Source: Rhodoblastus sp963748385 (GTDB lineage: Bacteria; Pseudomonadota; Alphaproteobacteria; Rhizobiales; Beijerinckiaceae). Taken from it: 64,000 nucleotides of DNA. The notes beneath the pieces are model-generated. The model was not told the origin of the DNA. It did no database searches and saw nothing but the letters and a program-made list of their open reading frames with translations. Shown in pieces: positions 10,337 to 19,996 of the stretch; positions within the stretch are counted from its first letter, which is position 1, and every line of letters begins with the position of its first letter. The stretch lies in NCBI GenBank assembly GCA_963748385.1, contig CAVVIQ010000012.1, positions 62,001 to 126,000 of the forward strand, read 5' to 3'. A program made the translations under genes and the position numbers.

Positions 10337-11957
10337 TCAGGGCCCGGGATCGATCACCTCGCGGTCCGCCGGCCATTTCATGCGATAGGCCAGGGCGATG
10401 TCCCTGCTCTCCCCGGGTGCGAGGTCGAAGCGCCAGCGCAGCAGGCCGCGCTTGCCCGCCGGGTCTTTTTCGTCGGGCGGCGTGGTCTGCGGCAGAAGCT
10501 CGACGACGATGGCCGAATTTTCCGAATAAGGCGTCTGGTCGGTGACCACCGCGTGAACGGGGAAGTCGTGCAGGTTGCGCAAAGTCGTCTTGAACTCGCG
10601 CGTCTCGACCTTGGTCCGGCCGAACCAGCCCGGCTCGTTCTCCTTGCGCCGTACCGGCTCGCGCCGCACCAGCACGCGCTCGTCGGCGCCGAAGCCGAGG
10701 TCGCCGCCCTCGTGGGGCGCGACCAGAGGTAGCCTCCCCTGCCCGATCAATTCGCCATTGCGGTAAAGCGCGACGGCGCCCGGCAACAGGGGCGCCTCCT
10801 CGCCATTTTCGTAATGGACCGCGAGGAAGGCGCGCGGGTCGAGCGCCGGCGAAACCCGCCAGGTCAGCTGCGCCTGCGGCGTCTGGGTCGAAAGCGCGAT
10901 ATTTTTTTCCCCGCCGCCGGACGGCAGGCTCATGCGGCCCGGCGCGGTAAAAGTCGCCTGATAGGGGCCAGCGTTCAAACGCGCCTGAACGGTCTCGGCC
11001 GTGACGAAGGGCGCCGGCGCTTCATGCGCGCGCATCATCCCGCCGTCGGGAGCGGCCATGGCCTTGGCGGCGACCGGAGCCGGCGGCTCGAAGAATTCGA
11101 TGACCTTCGGCTCCACTTCCGGCGCCGAGGCCGCGCCCGTCGCGGGGAACGTCGCCAGGGTCAGCGCCACGTCGTTCCAGTCCTCGCCGGTTTCCTGCGA
11201 CACCAAAGCGCGACGGGCGAGTTCGAGTTGCGGCTTGCCGTCCTTGCCGCCGGTGGTCAGATGCGCCTCATAGGCCGGCGTCCAGCGCGCGCCCGCGACG
11301 CGGTAATCCAGCACGAGCCGGACTTTCCCCGCCGCGCGGGCGGAAAAGTCCACCGCGACGTCCCCGGTCGCGCCCGCCGGCCCCGGCGCCGGCCGGGCGG
11401 CCGCGAGCGCCTTGATTTTCTGGTCGATCGCCGCCCCGGCCAGGCGGGCGGCGCGCAGCTCCTCGCCGGTCCTGGCCATGCCGGCGCCGACCGCGTCCCA
11501 GGCCGCGCCCCAATCCTCGGGCTTCATGCCTTTCTCGCCGACCTTGTCCGGGGCCGTCCTGCCGTAAAGACGGGTCATGTCGAGCTTGGCGGCGAGAGCG
11601 TCGATCCGCACCTGGGCGGCGGCGCGCTCGTCGCGTAGCGCCTTCATCTGCTTGTCGAAGGCGCTGTCGCCGGCGGCGGGCGCCTTTCTCAGATCGACCG
11701 CGCCAATCAGCGACGCGGCTGTCGCCCTCGCCGCGCACGCGCAGGCTCGCCGGATCAATTCCGGGCGGCAGGCCGCGAAAGATCAAACGGCTGTCGCCGG
11801 CCGGCGCATCGGCCTCGGCGACGCGTTCGACGCTCGCCCCGTCAGGATAGACGGTGACGGCGTCGATTCGCGAAGCGGCCTCGATGTCGGCGGCAACAGC
11901 CGGGGCGGCGGCGCAAAGAGCGGAAAGCGAAAAAGCGAACTGCAGGAACTGGCGCAT
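10337..11957 (-). CDS. DUF4139 (mucoidy-inhibitor MuiA-like) exported protein, one frameshift
   Basis: The start at 11957 has GGAGG five bases upstream and a signal peptide ending in AVAAD. The first segment (IDAVTVYPDGASVERV, then FRGLPPGIDPASLRV) is the DUF4140 N-terminal domain. After a one-base insertion near 11715 the reading resumes with SLIGAVDLRKAP. The rest holds a coiled-coil-prone stretch, then DUF4139 with VDYRVAGARWTPAYEAHL and the C-terminal LPQTTPPDEKD. Without the extra base the protein is 539 residues, normal for the family. The family is periplasmic and its biochemical role is not established. It converges with the aminotransferase and is divergent from the transglycosylase. 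Confidence 0.82.
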
Positions 11958-12196
11958 GGAGCCTCCGGCGGGCCAACATAAGCGGAACGGCATGTGAACG
12001 CGGAAAAGCGAATTTTTTTCGACGCCAATCGGACTTTGTAGCGGGCGGCGCCATGCCCTCGGTCGCGCCACGTCGGAACGTCTCACCTTTTGCCCTTTTC
12101 GCCGAACGATCGCGATTCTTTTGCCCGGCGAGCCCTTTCGCCCCTATCATCGCGCCAGACCCTGCGGATTCCAACAAGAGGCAAGGACGCCCGCGC

Positions 12197-13369
12197 ATGA
12201 ATCGTCGTGAACTGCTTGCCGCCGCCCTGCTCGCGGCCTCGCCCGCTCTTGGCCAGACCGCCGCCGATTTTTCCGGCTTTCTCCAGACATTGCGCCAAAA
12301 GGCTCTGGCGGCCGGCGTGTCGGCGGCGATTTTCGATTCGGTCGCCGCGAGCCTGACCCTCGATCCGTCACTGACGGGAAAACGCGCGGCGCAGGGCGAA
12401 TTCGTTCAGCCGCTGAAATCCTATGTCGACGCCGCCGCCTCGCCGGCGCGAGCGGCCAAGGGCCGGGCGATGGCGCAGGAATACGCCGCGCCTTTGCGCG
12501 AGATTTCCGCCCGCACTGGCGCGCCGGCGGCGATGATCGTCGCGCTCTGGGGAATGGAAAGCGATTTCGGCGCCGCGCGCGGCGATCGCGATATTCTGCG
12601 CTCGCTGGCGACGCTTGCCTTTCTCCACCCGGACAATCCGGTCTATGGCCAGGAGTTCGTCGCCGGGCTGGTCCTGTTGCAAAGGGGGCTGCCGCGCGAA
12701 AAACTTCGCGGCTCCTGGGCGGGGGCGATGGGCGACCCGCAATTCATGCCCTCGGCCTATCTGAAATACGCCCGCAGTTTTGAGGGGCGCGGCGCCCCGG
12801 ACATCTGGACGAGCGCGCCAGATTCGTTGGCCTCGATCGGCAATTTTCTCAAAGAATCGGGCTGGACGCCGGGCCTGCCGCCTCTGATCGAAGTGAAAAT
12901 CCCCCAAAATTTCGCTTATGACAGCCTGCGCGGCGATTTCGGCTCTTTCGCCGGCGCCGGCGTCACGCGGCTTGGAGGCGGCGCCCTGCCCTCCGGCGGC
13001 GAGGCCATGTTGTTCTTCCCTCTCGGCGCGCCAAGTCCGGCTTTCCTGCTGTCGGGGAACTTTTTCGTGCTCAAGGCCTATAATTTCTCGGATTCCTACG
13101 CCTTCGCGGCCTCCGTCCTGGCTGACCGCATCGCCGGCCGCCCGGTTTTGCGCGCGCCGTGGCCGAAGGAAACGCGGCCGCTAACCTTTGCCGAGCGTCA
13201 GGCGATCCAGCGCGGCCTCGCGGCGCGCGGCCTCTATGACGGCAAGATCGACGGCCGTTTCGGGCCGGTGACCCGCCTCGCCATTCATGAATTGCAGAAA
13301 AAGGCGGGCGTAGCCAAGGCCGACGGCTATCCGTCCCGCGCCGTGCTGGAGATTCTCGACAAAAAATAA
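12197..13369 (+). CDS. Lytic murein transglycosylase, MltB type, with peptidoglycan-binding domain
   Basis: 390 residues from ATG 12197, preceded by AAGAGGCAAGGA and followed by a signal peptide cut near LGQTAAD. The SLT_2 domain carries the catalytic Glu121 in ALWGMESDFGA and the MGDPQFMPSAYLKYA substrate-groove motif. Residues about 335-388 form a PG_binding_1 domain (QRGLAARGLYDGKIDGRFGP). The enzyme cleaves the MurNAc-GlcNAc bond to give 1,6-anhydro ends in the periplasm. Reading in frame extends further upstream, but that part has no signal peptide and looks like promoter sequence. Confidence 0.93.
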   Translation: MNRRELLAAALLAASPALGQTAADFSGFLQTLRQKALAAGVSAAIFDSVAASLTLDPSLTGKRAAQGEFVQPLKSYVDAAASPARAAKGRAMAQEYAAPLREISARTGAPAAMIVALWGMESDFGAARGDRDILRSLATLAFLHPDNPVYGQEFVAGLVLLQRGLPREKLRGSWAGAMGDPQFMPSAYLKYARSFEGRGAPDIWTSAPDSLASIGNFLKESGWTPGLPPLIEVKIPQNFAYDSLRGDFGSFAGAGVTRLGGGALPSGGEAMLFFPLGAPSPAFLLSGNFFVLKAYNFSDSYAFAASVLADRIAGRPVLRAPWPKETRPLTFAERQAIQRGLAARGLYDGKIDGRFGPVTRLAIHELQKKAGVAKADGYPSRAVLEILDKK

Positions 13370-13390
13370 GCGCGGCCCTCGAGGCCGCGC
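13370..13390. terminator. Probable bidirectional hairpin between mltB-like gene and hemA
   Basis: GCGCGGCC (13370-13377) and GGCCGCGC (13383-13390) with a 5-base loop, starting right after the transglycosylase stop and 30 bases beyond the hemA stop. Only a weak T-rich tail follows on plus (CATGTTTC), so efficiency is uncertain. Confidence 0.55.
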
Positions 13391-13420
13391 CCATGTTTCA
13401 GGACCGATGAACGCGCGGCC

Positions 13421-14713
13421 TTATTCGGCGGCGCGCCTCATGGTGACTGTGGGATAGGTGCAGGTCGCGTCATTCGCGAAGGGCGACTCGACCTTCTGCG
13501 GCTCGACAAAAGGCAGGCCCAGGGTCGTCCAGACATCGACCAACAACTCGACCAGATGGGCGACATGGGCGTCGCTGTGATAGGGCGTCGGGGTGATGCG
13601 CAGACGCTCGGCGCCCTTCGGCACGGTCGGGTAATTGATCGGCTGGATATAGATATTGTGGCGGGTGATCAGCAGATCGGTGGCGGCCTTGCACAATTGG
13701 GCGTCGCGCACCATCACCGGCACGATATGGGACGGATTGGGCAGGACCGGCAGGCCGGCGTTCATCAAGGCGTGCTTGGTGAGCCAGGACTGACGCTGGT
13801 GGGCCATGCGCAGCTGGGGCTGGGTCTTGGCGATACGCACCGAAGTGGCGGCGGCCGCGCAGACCGCCGGCGGCAGGGCCGTGCTGAAGATGAAGGCCGG
13901 CGCGAAGGAGCGCACCGCGTCGCAAATCGCGGCGCTGGCCGCGATATAGCCGCCGACGACGCCGAAACCCTTGGCCAGCGTGCCCTCGATGATGTCGATG
14001 CGGTGCATCTGGCCGTCGCGCTCGGCGACGCCGCCGCCGCGCGCTCCATACATGGCGACCGCATGGACCTCGTCGATATAGGTCATGGCGTTGTATTTTT
14101 CGGCGAGGTCGCAGATTTCCTTGATCGGGGCGATGTCGCCGTCCATCGAATAGAGGCTCTCGAACACGATCAGCTTGGCGCGCTCCAGCGGCTGGGCGGC
14201 GAGCAGTTCCTCGAGATGGGCGATGTCGTTGTGGCGCCAGATCTGGCGCTCGGCCTTGGAGCGGCGGACGCCTTCGATCATCGAATTATGGTTGAGGGCG
14301 TCGGACAGGATCAGGCAATTGGGCAGAAGGTCGGCGATGGTCGAGATCGCCGCGAGATTGGAAATCCAGCCCGAGGTGAAGAGCAGAGCGGATTGCTTGC
14401 CGTGAAGGTCGGCGAGTTCGGCTTCGAGCTGCACCAGGGGATGGCTGGTGCCGGAAATGTTGCGGGTGCCGCCGGCGCCGGCGCCATGCCGGGAGGCGGC
14501 GCTCTTCATCGCCGCGATCACTTCCGGGTTCACGCCCATGCCGAGATAATCGTTGGAGCACCAGATCGTGATGTCGTGCTTGTTTCCGCTGTCGTCATGC
14601 CAGATCGCCGAGGGGAAGCGTTCGGCGTCGCGTTCGATATCGGCGAATACGCGGTAGCGCTGTTCGGTCTTGAGCTTGTGGATCGCGGCCTCGAACACTT
14701 GACGGTACTGCAT
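13421..14713 (-). CDS. hemA: 5-aminolevulinate synthase
   Basis: 430 residues. It condenses glycine with succinyl-CoA to 5-aminolevulinate, the first committed step of tetrapyrrole synthesis by the C4 (Shemin) pathway. Lys248 in EGTLAKGFGVVGGY binds PLP, and WCSNDYLGMG, HGAGAGGTRNISGT and YIDEVHAVAMYG are the family signatures. The C4 pathway places the organism among alphaproteobacteria. The gene stands alone, divergent from a response-regulator gene across a 446-base gap that must contain its promoter. Confidence 0.98.
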   Translation of the reverse strand: MQYRQVFEAAIHKLKTEQRYRVFADIERDAERFPSAIWHDDSGNKHDITIWCSNDYLGMGVNPEVIAAMKSAASRHGAGAGGTRNISGTSHPLVQLEAELADLHGKQSALLFTSGWISNLAAISTIADLLPNCLILSDALNHNSMIEGVRRSKAERQIWRHNDIAHLEELLAAQPLERAKLIVFESLYSMDGDIAPIKEICDLAEKYNAMTYIDEVHAVAMYGARGGGVAERDGQMHRIDIIEGTLAKGFGVVGGYIAASAAICDAVRSFAPAFIFSTALPPAVCAAAATSVRIAKTQPQLRMAHQRQSWLTKHALMNAGLPVLPNPSHIVPVMVRDAQLCKAATDLLITRHNIYIQPINYPTVPKGAERLRITPTPYHSDAHVAHLVELLVDVWTTLGLPFVEPQKVESPFANDATCTYPTVTMRRAAE

Positions 14714-15159
14714 TCTTCCTGTCCTTGTCGCCTTCCCGCGCCACGCCGTTTCCCGGCGCGGCCCGACTTTTCTCCCTGCGGCCGCCTGCTATACCGCTTA
14801 TTCGCAACTTGGGCGAGCGTTTCGTTGTCGCATCCCGTCGCAAGCGCGCCACCGGCCCGGGATCGCGCCAACAAAACACGAGCGAGGGCGCCTTTCTTTG
14901 CGCTGGATCATTTTCGCCGTTTTTTCGCCCTTTGCAAGCTTGGCCGCAGCGGCCCGCGGCCTTTGCCTCGCCGCGGTTTTCGCCGCAATGCGAAAGGGGC
15001 GCATGACGGGGCGGCGTCAGGCGCGGGGAAAACGATCTGTTTGCGCCTATTCGACTTGAGTATGTGGTAGAAGAAAGTACGATAAAGTGATTGCTTCCGG
15101 CCGGAGCCTCCCGCCTCGGCCTTGAGGAGGCGGTTCGGACCCAAGGCGAAGAGACGAGA
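14714..15159. other. Divergent intergenic region hemA / response regulator
   Basis: No gene supported. The left part serves the hemA promoter and the right part the response-regulator promoter. An A/T-richer patch around 15048-15092 (TATGTGGTAGAAGAAAGTACGATAAAG) stands out from the GC-rich surroundings, but no clear -35/-10 pair or operator palindrome could be assigned. Confidence 0.5.
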
Positions 15160-15834
15160 TTGGAACATCAGACGACCCGCATTTTGATCGCCGACGATCA
15201 TCCGCTTTTCCGTGGCGCCTTGCGCCAGGCAGTCGCCAACGCCGTCGCCGGGGCGGATGTCGTCGAATGCGGCAGCCTCGACGAGGCGACGAAGGCGCTC
15301 GACGCCAATCCGGACGTCGATCTCGTCCTGCTCGATCTCGCCATGCCCGGCGCGCGCGGCTATTCCGGCCTGATCATGCTGCGCGCCCAATATCCCGGCG
15401 CGCCGGTCGTGGTCGTGTCCGCGCGCGAGGAGCGCAACGTCATTCGCCTGTGCCTCGAATTCGGCGCCTCGGGCTTCATCCCCAAGAGCACCGACATGGA
15501 GACGATGCAGGCCGCGATCCGCGCGGTGCTGACCGGCGAGGTCTGGGCGCCGCCGGATGTCGATCTCAACGCTCCCGTTGATCGCGAGGCCGCCGAGAGC
15601 GTGCGGCGACTCGCCTCGCTCACCCCGCAGCAGGCGCGCGTGCTGACGATGCTGTCCGAGGGTCTGCTCAACAAGCAGATCGCCTATGAGCTTTCGGTGT
15701 CCGAGGCGACCGTCAAGGCCCATGTCTCGGCCATTCTCCAGAAACTCGGGGTCGAAAGCCGGACTCAGGCCGTGATCGCGGCCGCGCGCATCGAGTCGAT
15801 GACCGATCTTTCCTCCGCCGCTCAAGGGGATTAA
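15160..15834 (+). CDS. LuxR/NarL-type response regulator (orphan)
   Basis: About 224 residues from a TTG at 15160, chosen for the GAAGAG seven bases upstream and because the receiver domain starts right after it; frame stays open to 15091. The receiver domain has ADDHP, phospho-acceptor Asp59 in LVLLDLAMPG, and the Lys in GFIPKST. The C-terminal LuxR helix-turn-helix reads LTPQQARVLTMLSEGLLNKQIAYEL then SEATVKAHVSAILQKLGV. No histidine kinase is adjacent, so partner and targets are unknown. Its closeness to hemA does not by itself show that it regulates hemA. Confidence 0.9.
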   Translation: MEHQTTRILIADDHPLFRGALRQAVANAVAGADVVECGSLDEATKALDANPDVDLVLLDLAMPGARGYSGLIMLRAQYPGAPVVVVSAREERNVIRLCLEFGASGFIPKSTDMETMQAAIRAVLTGEVWAPPDVDLNAPVDREAAESVRRLASLTPQQARVLTMLSEGLLNKQIAYELSVSEATVKAHVSAILQKLGVESRTQAVIAAARIESMTDLSSAAQGD

Positions 15835-15927
15835 TTTTCGGTCATGCCCTGGCCTCGGCGCCAGTTCCGCTTATCTTGAGGGCGCGCGGCGCGTTTCCGC
15901 CGCCCCGTCTCCGACGAGGACCTGACC

Positions 15928-16275
15928 ATGACCGAACAGAACGGGCCGGCGCGCCATCCTTTCGAGCCCCGCCCCGCCGACCTCGCCGTCGCCCGCCGCC
16001 GCGAACCGGGCGAACTCGAACGCTTTCTCGGCGGAAGGCCGGCCTCGGTCGCGGTGCGGCTGGTGTTCCTGTCGCTGATCGTCGGCTTCTTCCTGGTCTG
16101 GCTCGACATCAGGCCGGCCGATATTTTCTACAGCCTCCGGCTCATGGTCCTGCATTTCTGGAACATGGGATTCCAGGCGCTTCACGACGTCGCCGCCTAT
16201 ATCATGGCGGGCGCCGCCATCGTGGTGCCGGCCTGGCTGGCGCTGCGCCTTCTGACCATGCGCGGGAAGGATTGA
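15928..16275 (+). CDS. DUF6460-like small membrane protein
   Basis: 115 residues. A hydrophilic N-terminus (residues 1-45) is followed by two transmembrane helices, about 50-68 (VRLVFLSLIVGFFLVWL) and about 88-108 (AAYIMAGAAIVVPAWLALRLL). Between them lies an amphipathic DIRPADIFYSLR segment. This arrangement matches the uncharacterised DUF6460 proteins of Hyphomicrobiales. It follows the response regulator by 93 bases and precedes a glycosyltransferase; no function is known. Confidence 0.75.
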   Translation: MTEQNGPARHPFEPRPADLAVARRREPGELERFLGGRPASVAVRLVFLSLIVGFFLVWLDIRPADIFYSLRLMVLHFWNMGFQALHDVAAYIMAGAAIVVPAWLALRLLTMRGKD

Positions 16276-16355
16276 GGTCTTCCGTTTCCCCGCTGTCCGC
16301 CGCGCGCGCCCGAAGGCTTTAAATTTCGGTCACATCGGGTTGCTAAGCGGGAGGC

Positions 16356-17393
16356 ATGAAGGTCTGCATCGTCTCGGACGCCTGGCGACCCCAGGTCAAT
16401 GGCGTGGTCGTCACGCTGGCCAATCTGATCGCGGCGGGCGAGCGGCTGGGCCATGATTTCGCGGTCGTCGGCCCTGACCTTTTTCCCACCGTGGCGGCTC
16501 CGTCCTATCCCGAAATCCGCCTGGCCCTGACCGGCCCAAGGGCGGTCGGCGAAAAGATCCGCGCCCACCGGCCCGATCACGTCCACATCGCCACCGAAGG
16601 CCCGCTCGGCATGGCGGCGCGCTCCTGGTGCGCGCGCAACGGCGAATTGTTCACCACCTCCTATCACACCCGCTTCCCCGAATATGTCGAAGCGCGCTGG
16701 CCGATTCCCGCCGCCTGGTCCTATGCCGCCCTGCGCCGGTTCCACTCGACCGGCGCCGGCCTGATGGTCGCGACCCGGACGCTTGCCGACGATCTGACCG
16801 CCCGCGGCTTTCGACCGCCGATGCTGTGGCCGCGCGGGGTGGACCAGACCTTGTTCCGCCCAGTCGCCGATCCGCCGGCGGAACTCGAAAACCTGCCGCG
16901 CCCGTTCTTCCTCTATTGCGGCCGGGTCGCGCCGGAAAAGAACATCGAGGCCTTTCTCGCCCTCGACCTGCCCGGCTCAAAAATCGTGGTCGGCGACGGG
17001 CCCTCGCGCGCCCCTCTCCAGCAACGCTTCCCCTCCGCGCTGTTCGTCGGCGTCAAGGCGCGTGACGAACTGGCGCCTTATTATTCCGCCGCCGACGTTT
17101 TCGTCTTCCCCAGCCGCACCGACACTTTCGGCAATGTGATGATCGAGGCGCTGGCCTGCGGCGCCCCGGTCGCGGCCTTTCCGGTTCCCGGCCCGATCGA
17201 CGTCGTCACCGACCCGCGCGTCGGCGTTCTGGATGATGACTTGCGCGCTGCGTGCCTCGGCGCCCTGAAACTTTCGCGCGACGACTGCCGGGCCCACGCC
17301 GCGCGCTACAGCTGGCCGGAAAGCGCGCGCATTTTCATCGACAATGTGCTGCGCGCCCGCGCCGCCGCCCCGACGCGGCGCGACTCGGCCTGA
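16356..17393 (+). CDS. Glycosyltransferase family 4 (GT-B fold)
   Basis: 345 residues with no signal peptide. The N-terminal acceptor domain starts KVCIVSDAWRPQVNGV and has the HIATEGPLG segment typical of the SqdX/DgtA/alpha-mannosyltransferase branch. The C-terminal donor domain has YCGRVAPEKNIEAFL, VGDGPSR and the FPSRTDTFGNVMIEALACG motif, whose Glu contacts the nucleotide-sugar. Members transfer sugars to diacylglycerol or phosphatidylinositol at the inner membrane, so glycolipid synthesis is plausible but not proven. It appears to be a single-gene unit or the end of the 15928 transcript. Confidence 0.88.
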   Translation: MKVCIVSDAWRPQVNGVVVTLANLIAAGERLGHDFAVVGPDLFPTVAAPSYPEIRLALTGPRAVGEKIRAHRPDHVHIATEGPLGMAARSWCARNGELFTTSYHTRFPEYVEARWPIPAAWSYAALRRFHSTGAGLMVATRTLADDLTARGFRPPMLWPRGVDQTLFRPVADPPAELENLPRPFFLYCGRVAPEKNIEAFLALDLPGSKIVVGDGPSRAPLQQRFPSALFVGVKARDELAPYYSAADVFVFPSRTDTFGNVMIEALACGAPVAAFPVPGPIDVVTDPRVGVLDDDLRAACLGALKLSRDDCRAHAARYSWPESARIFIDNVLRARAAAPTRRDSA

Positions 17394-17508
17394 GGCCGCG
17401 CGTCCCGGAACTTTACGCGATCCTAACGCCGACGCCGCCCAATCCTTATGGAATCCTTGCGTGGCGCCGGATTATTCCTCCCGCATCGCATTCCGTCGGG
17501 AGGCTGAG

Positions 17509-17751
17509 ATGAGCATTTCCTGTCATGGCCGTCGAAGGCCTTGCGCCGCGTCGGCGTCCCGAGCCGGGGTCGGCCGCATGGCGCGCGGGCCGGCTCCCAA
17601 TGCGCTGGCCTTCGTCGCCGCGCTGATCCTTTGGGGCGCCCTGCTTTATTTGAGCCGCCCGCCGCTGCTTTGGTCCAGCCAGCCGCAATTTTCCGCCAAC
17701 GCCGAACGCGCCGCCTCCACAGCGCCGTCCGCGCTCGCCTCGCCTTTCTGA
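17509..17751 (+). CDS. Small single-pass membrane protein, unknown
   Basis: 80 residues from ATG 17509, which has GGGAGG six to ten bases upstream. A basic N-terminus (many Arg) precedes one transmembrane helix, about residues 30-48 (ALAFVAALILWGALLYL). A short Ser/Ala-rich tail follows. There is no recognisable domain. The good ribosome-binding site and membrane helix support a real gene, but it could be lineage-specific. Confidence 0.5.
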   Translation: MSISCHGRRRPCAASASRAGVGRMARGPAPNALAFVAALILWGALLYLSRPPLLWSSQPQFSANAERAASTAPSALASPF

Positions 17752-17800
17752 GCGGAAAACCGTCGGCGCGCGCCCGGCGCGCCCTCCCCTGCAGAACCGC

Positions 17801-18405
17801 CTAAAACCTGCGAAAGATCACGCTCACGTTATTGGCCGGCATTTCGACGATTTCGGGCGCCAAAAATCCATTTTCGCGCGCCAGCGCCGCGACGGCGCCC
17901 AGATCGCGCAGGCCCCATTGCGGGTTTTGCCCGCGCAGCCAGGCGTCGAAGGCGAGATTGCTTTCCGCCGTCTCGACGCCCTCGCGGATATAGGGGCCAT
18001 AGAGATAAAGCACGGCCCCGGCGGGGAGAATTTCGCCGGCTTGACGGAAAAGGCCCTCGGTCGCCGAAAACGGCGAGATATGGGTCATGTTGATGCACAG
18101 GATCGCATCGGCTTGCGCGAGAGGCCAGGGCGCGCGCGCCGCGTCGAGCGCGAGCGCCGGCCGGATGTTCTTGCAGGCCGGAGGCGGCGGTCCAGGCGTC
18201 GATGCTCGCCCGCGCTTTCGGGTCGGGATCGGAGGGCTGAAAGATCAGATCGGGAAAGGCGGCGGCGAAATGCGCGGCATGTTCGCCGGAGCCGCTGGCG
18301 ATTTCGAGCACCAGCCCGCTCGAAGGCAAGACCCGGCGCAGAACCTCAAGGATGGGTTCGCGGTTGCGGGCGACCGAGCGGCGCGAAAAGACGGGGGTCG
18401 GTCAT
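17801..18405 (-). CDS. DUF938 class I SAM-dependent methyltransferase-like, two frameshifts
   Basis: The protein must be read in three frames: MTDPRLFAP from 18405, then SVARNREPILEVLRRVLPSSG with the SAM-site EIASGSGEHAAHFA, then NIRPALALD through INMTHISPFSATEGLF to the C-terminal MPANNVSVIF. Single extra bases near 18380 and near 18170 explain both shifts. With both removed the length is exactly 200 residues, the family norm. The family has a methyltransferase fold and no established substrate. It lies 43 bases downstream of pyrD on the same strand, so it is probably the last gene of the DUF952-pyrD operon. Confidence 0.8.
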
Positions 18406-18448
18406 CCTTTTCTCTCAAGCCAGGAGGCCAGCCATGACGCAGGCGCGG

Positions 18449-19522
18449 TCAAAGCCAGTCATCGAGCGCGCTTCCCACCGCCTCGCCGATCCGTTCCATC
18501 TTGCGCGCCCGCAGATCCGCGACCAGCCCGTGCTTGATGCGGGCGACAAGGCCGAGGCCCTCGTAAACCAGCGCGGAATAGAGCTGGACGAGGCTCGCCC
18601 CGGCCTCGATCTTGGCCCAGGCGGCTTCCGGCGAATCGACGCCGCCGACCCCGATCAGCGGAAACTGCCCTTCGACGCGGATGAAGGTCTGGGCCAGCAT
18701 GCGGGTCGAGAGCGCGAACAAAGGCGCGCCGGACAGGCCGCCGGTCTCCTTGCTCGCCTCGTCGCGCAAGAAATCGGGGCGGGAAATGGTGGTGTTGGAG
18801 ACGATCATGCCGTCGATTTTTTGCGCGCGCGCGGCCCGCACCACATCGTCGAGTTCGGCCAGGGAAAGATCGGGCGCGATCTTCAGCAGCACCGGGCGGC
18901 GCGGCTCCGTCTCGGCCATGGCGTCGCGGGCGTCGAGCACGCGGGCGAGCAGGTCGTCGAGCGCGCCGGCCTGTTGCAGGTCGCGCAGGCCGGGCGTGTT
19001 GGGCGAGGAAATGTTGACCGTGAAATAGGAGGCGACATCGGCGAAAGCCTCGATCCCGGCGACATAATCGGCGGCGCGGTCGGAAGAGTCCTTGTTGGCG
19101 CCGATATTGACCCCCACCACCCCGCCCCGCGCGCTGCGCGCCGCGAGCCGCTCATGGGCGGCGGCGTGGCCGCCGTTGTTGAAGCCGAAACGATTGATGA
19201 TTCCGCGATCCTCGTGCAGGCGAAAGAGGCGCGGCTTCGGATTGCCGGGCTGCGGGCGCGGCGTGAGCGTGCCGACTTCGGTAAAGCCGAACCCGAGATG
19301 AAGCAGCGCGTCAGGAACGCGGGCGTTCTTGTCGAAACCGGCCGCCATGCCGACCGGATTGGGAAAATCGAGGCCGAACAGATTCTGTCCGAGCGCTTCA
19401 TGGTCCGCCGGCAAAGGCGGCAAGGGCATCAGCTCCAGCGCGAAAATCGTCAGGTCATGCGCGCGCTCGGCTTTCAGCGCATGAAGAAAGGGCAGCGCGA
19501 GGGAATCGAAAAATCCGATCAT
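18449..19522 (-). CDS. pyrD: Dihydroorotate dehydrogenase (quinone), class 2
   Basis: 357 residues. It oxidises dihydroorotate to orotate in pyrimidine synthesis and passes electrons via FMN to ubiquinone at the inner membrane. The N-terminal amphipathic extension before GLDFPNPVGMAAGFDKNA is the class 2 hallmark. VNISSPNTPGLR carries the catalytic Ser region, and LIGVGGVDSPEAAWAKI and GASLVQLYSALVYEG bind FMN phosphate. Its ATG overlaps the stop of the DUF952 gene by four bases (ATGA), implying translational coupling. Confidence 0.97.
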   Translation of the reverse strand: MIGFFDSLALPFLHALKAERAHDLTIFALELMPLPPLPADHEALGQNLFGLDFPNPVGMAAGFDKNARVPDALLHLGFGFTEVGTLTPRPQPGNPKPRLFRLHEDRGIINRFGFNNGGHAAAHERLAARSARGGVVGVNIGANKDSSDRAADYVAGIEAFADVASYFTVNISSPNTPGLRDLQQAGALDDLLARVLDARDAMAETEPRRPVLLKIAPDLSLAELDDVVRAARAQKIDGMIVSNTTISRPDFLRDEASKETGGLSGAPLFALSTRMLAQTFIRVEGQFPLIGVGGVDSPEAAWAKIEAGASLVQLYSALVYEGLGLVARIKHGLVADLRARKMERIGEAVGSALDDWL

Positions 19523-19863
19523 TCCAGCAATCCGGCGAAATCATGCGCGCCGCCGGCCCGGCGTTCGAGGGCGAAAACGGATTTCGCCAGCGTCGTGGGC
19601 AGGGATGCGTAAAGGTGCGGGAACAGGGCGCCGCCGCGCGAGACTTCATAGACGAGCTTGTCGCCGCAATCCTTGTCTTCGACCGCGACCAGCAGCAGAT
19701 CGTCCTGCCCGGCGAAATGTCTGGCCGCCGTTTCCGCGACCTGCGCGGCGGTCGAGAAATGAATGAAACCGTCGGCGCGGTCGGCCGCCGAGCCTTCGAA
19801 CAGGCCCCTCTCGTCCGCGCGCGCCCATTCGCCCCTCGCGACAATCTTGTAGATCAGCGCCAA
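19519..19863 (-). CDS. DUF952 domain protein, first gene of the pyrD operon
   Basis: 114 residues from a TTG at 19863, preceded by GGGGGAAAA. The family begins at exactly this point (ALIYKIVARGEWARA), and the longer reading upstream would run into the divergent lysK leader. Landmarks are DGFIHFSTAAQVAETAARHFAGQDDLLLVAV and the C-terminal FPHLYASLP. DUF952 proteins resemble glutathione-S-transferase-associated or ADP-ribosyl-fold proteins; the function is unsettled. The stop overlaps the pyrD start by four bases, the usual arrangement in Hyphomicrobiales. Confidence 0.86.
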   Translation of the reverse strand: MALIYKIVARGEWARADERGLFEGSAADRADGFIHFSTAAQVAETAARHFAGQDDLLLVAVEDKDCGDKLVYEVSRGGALFPHLYASLPTTLAKSVFALERRAGGAHDFAGLLE

Positions 19864-19996
19864 ATTTTCCCCCGGCTTTGCCAAGTTACAGCATTTTTTT
19901 TGCCCTTTCGCCAGCGCCGCGCAACAGATAAGAAAAAACCGCAACGCCGCCGAAACGGGCGGAATCCCCTGAACTTGAAGGCTTCCCGAGAAAAAA

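Noticed and set aside
13556..15070. 504-codon plus-strand frame opposite hemA
   Set aside because: Shadow of hemA with low-complexity composition; hemA on minus has all catalytic motifs.
17765..17783. GGCGCGC/GCGCGCC hairpin after the small membrane-protein gene
   Set aside because: Such short GC palindromes are frequent at this GC content and no T-run follows.
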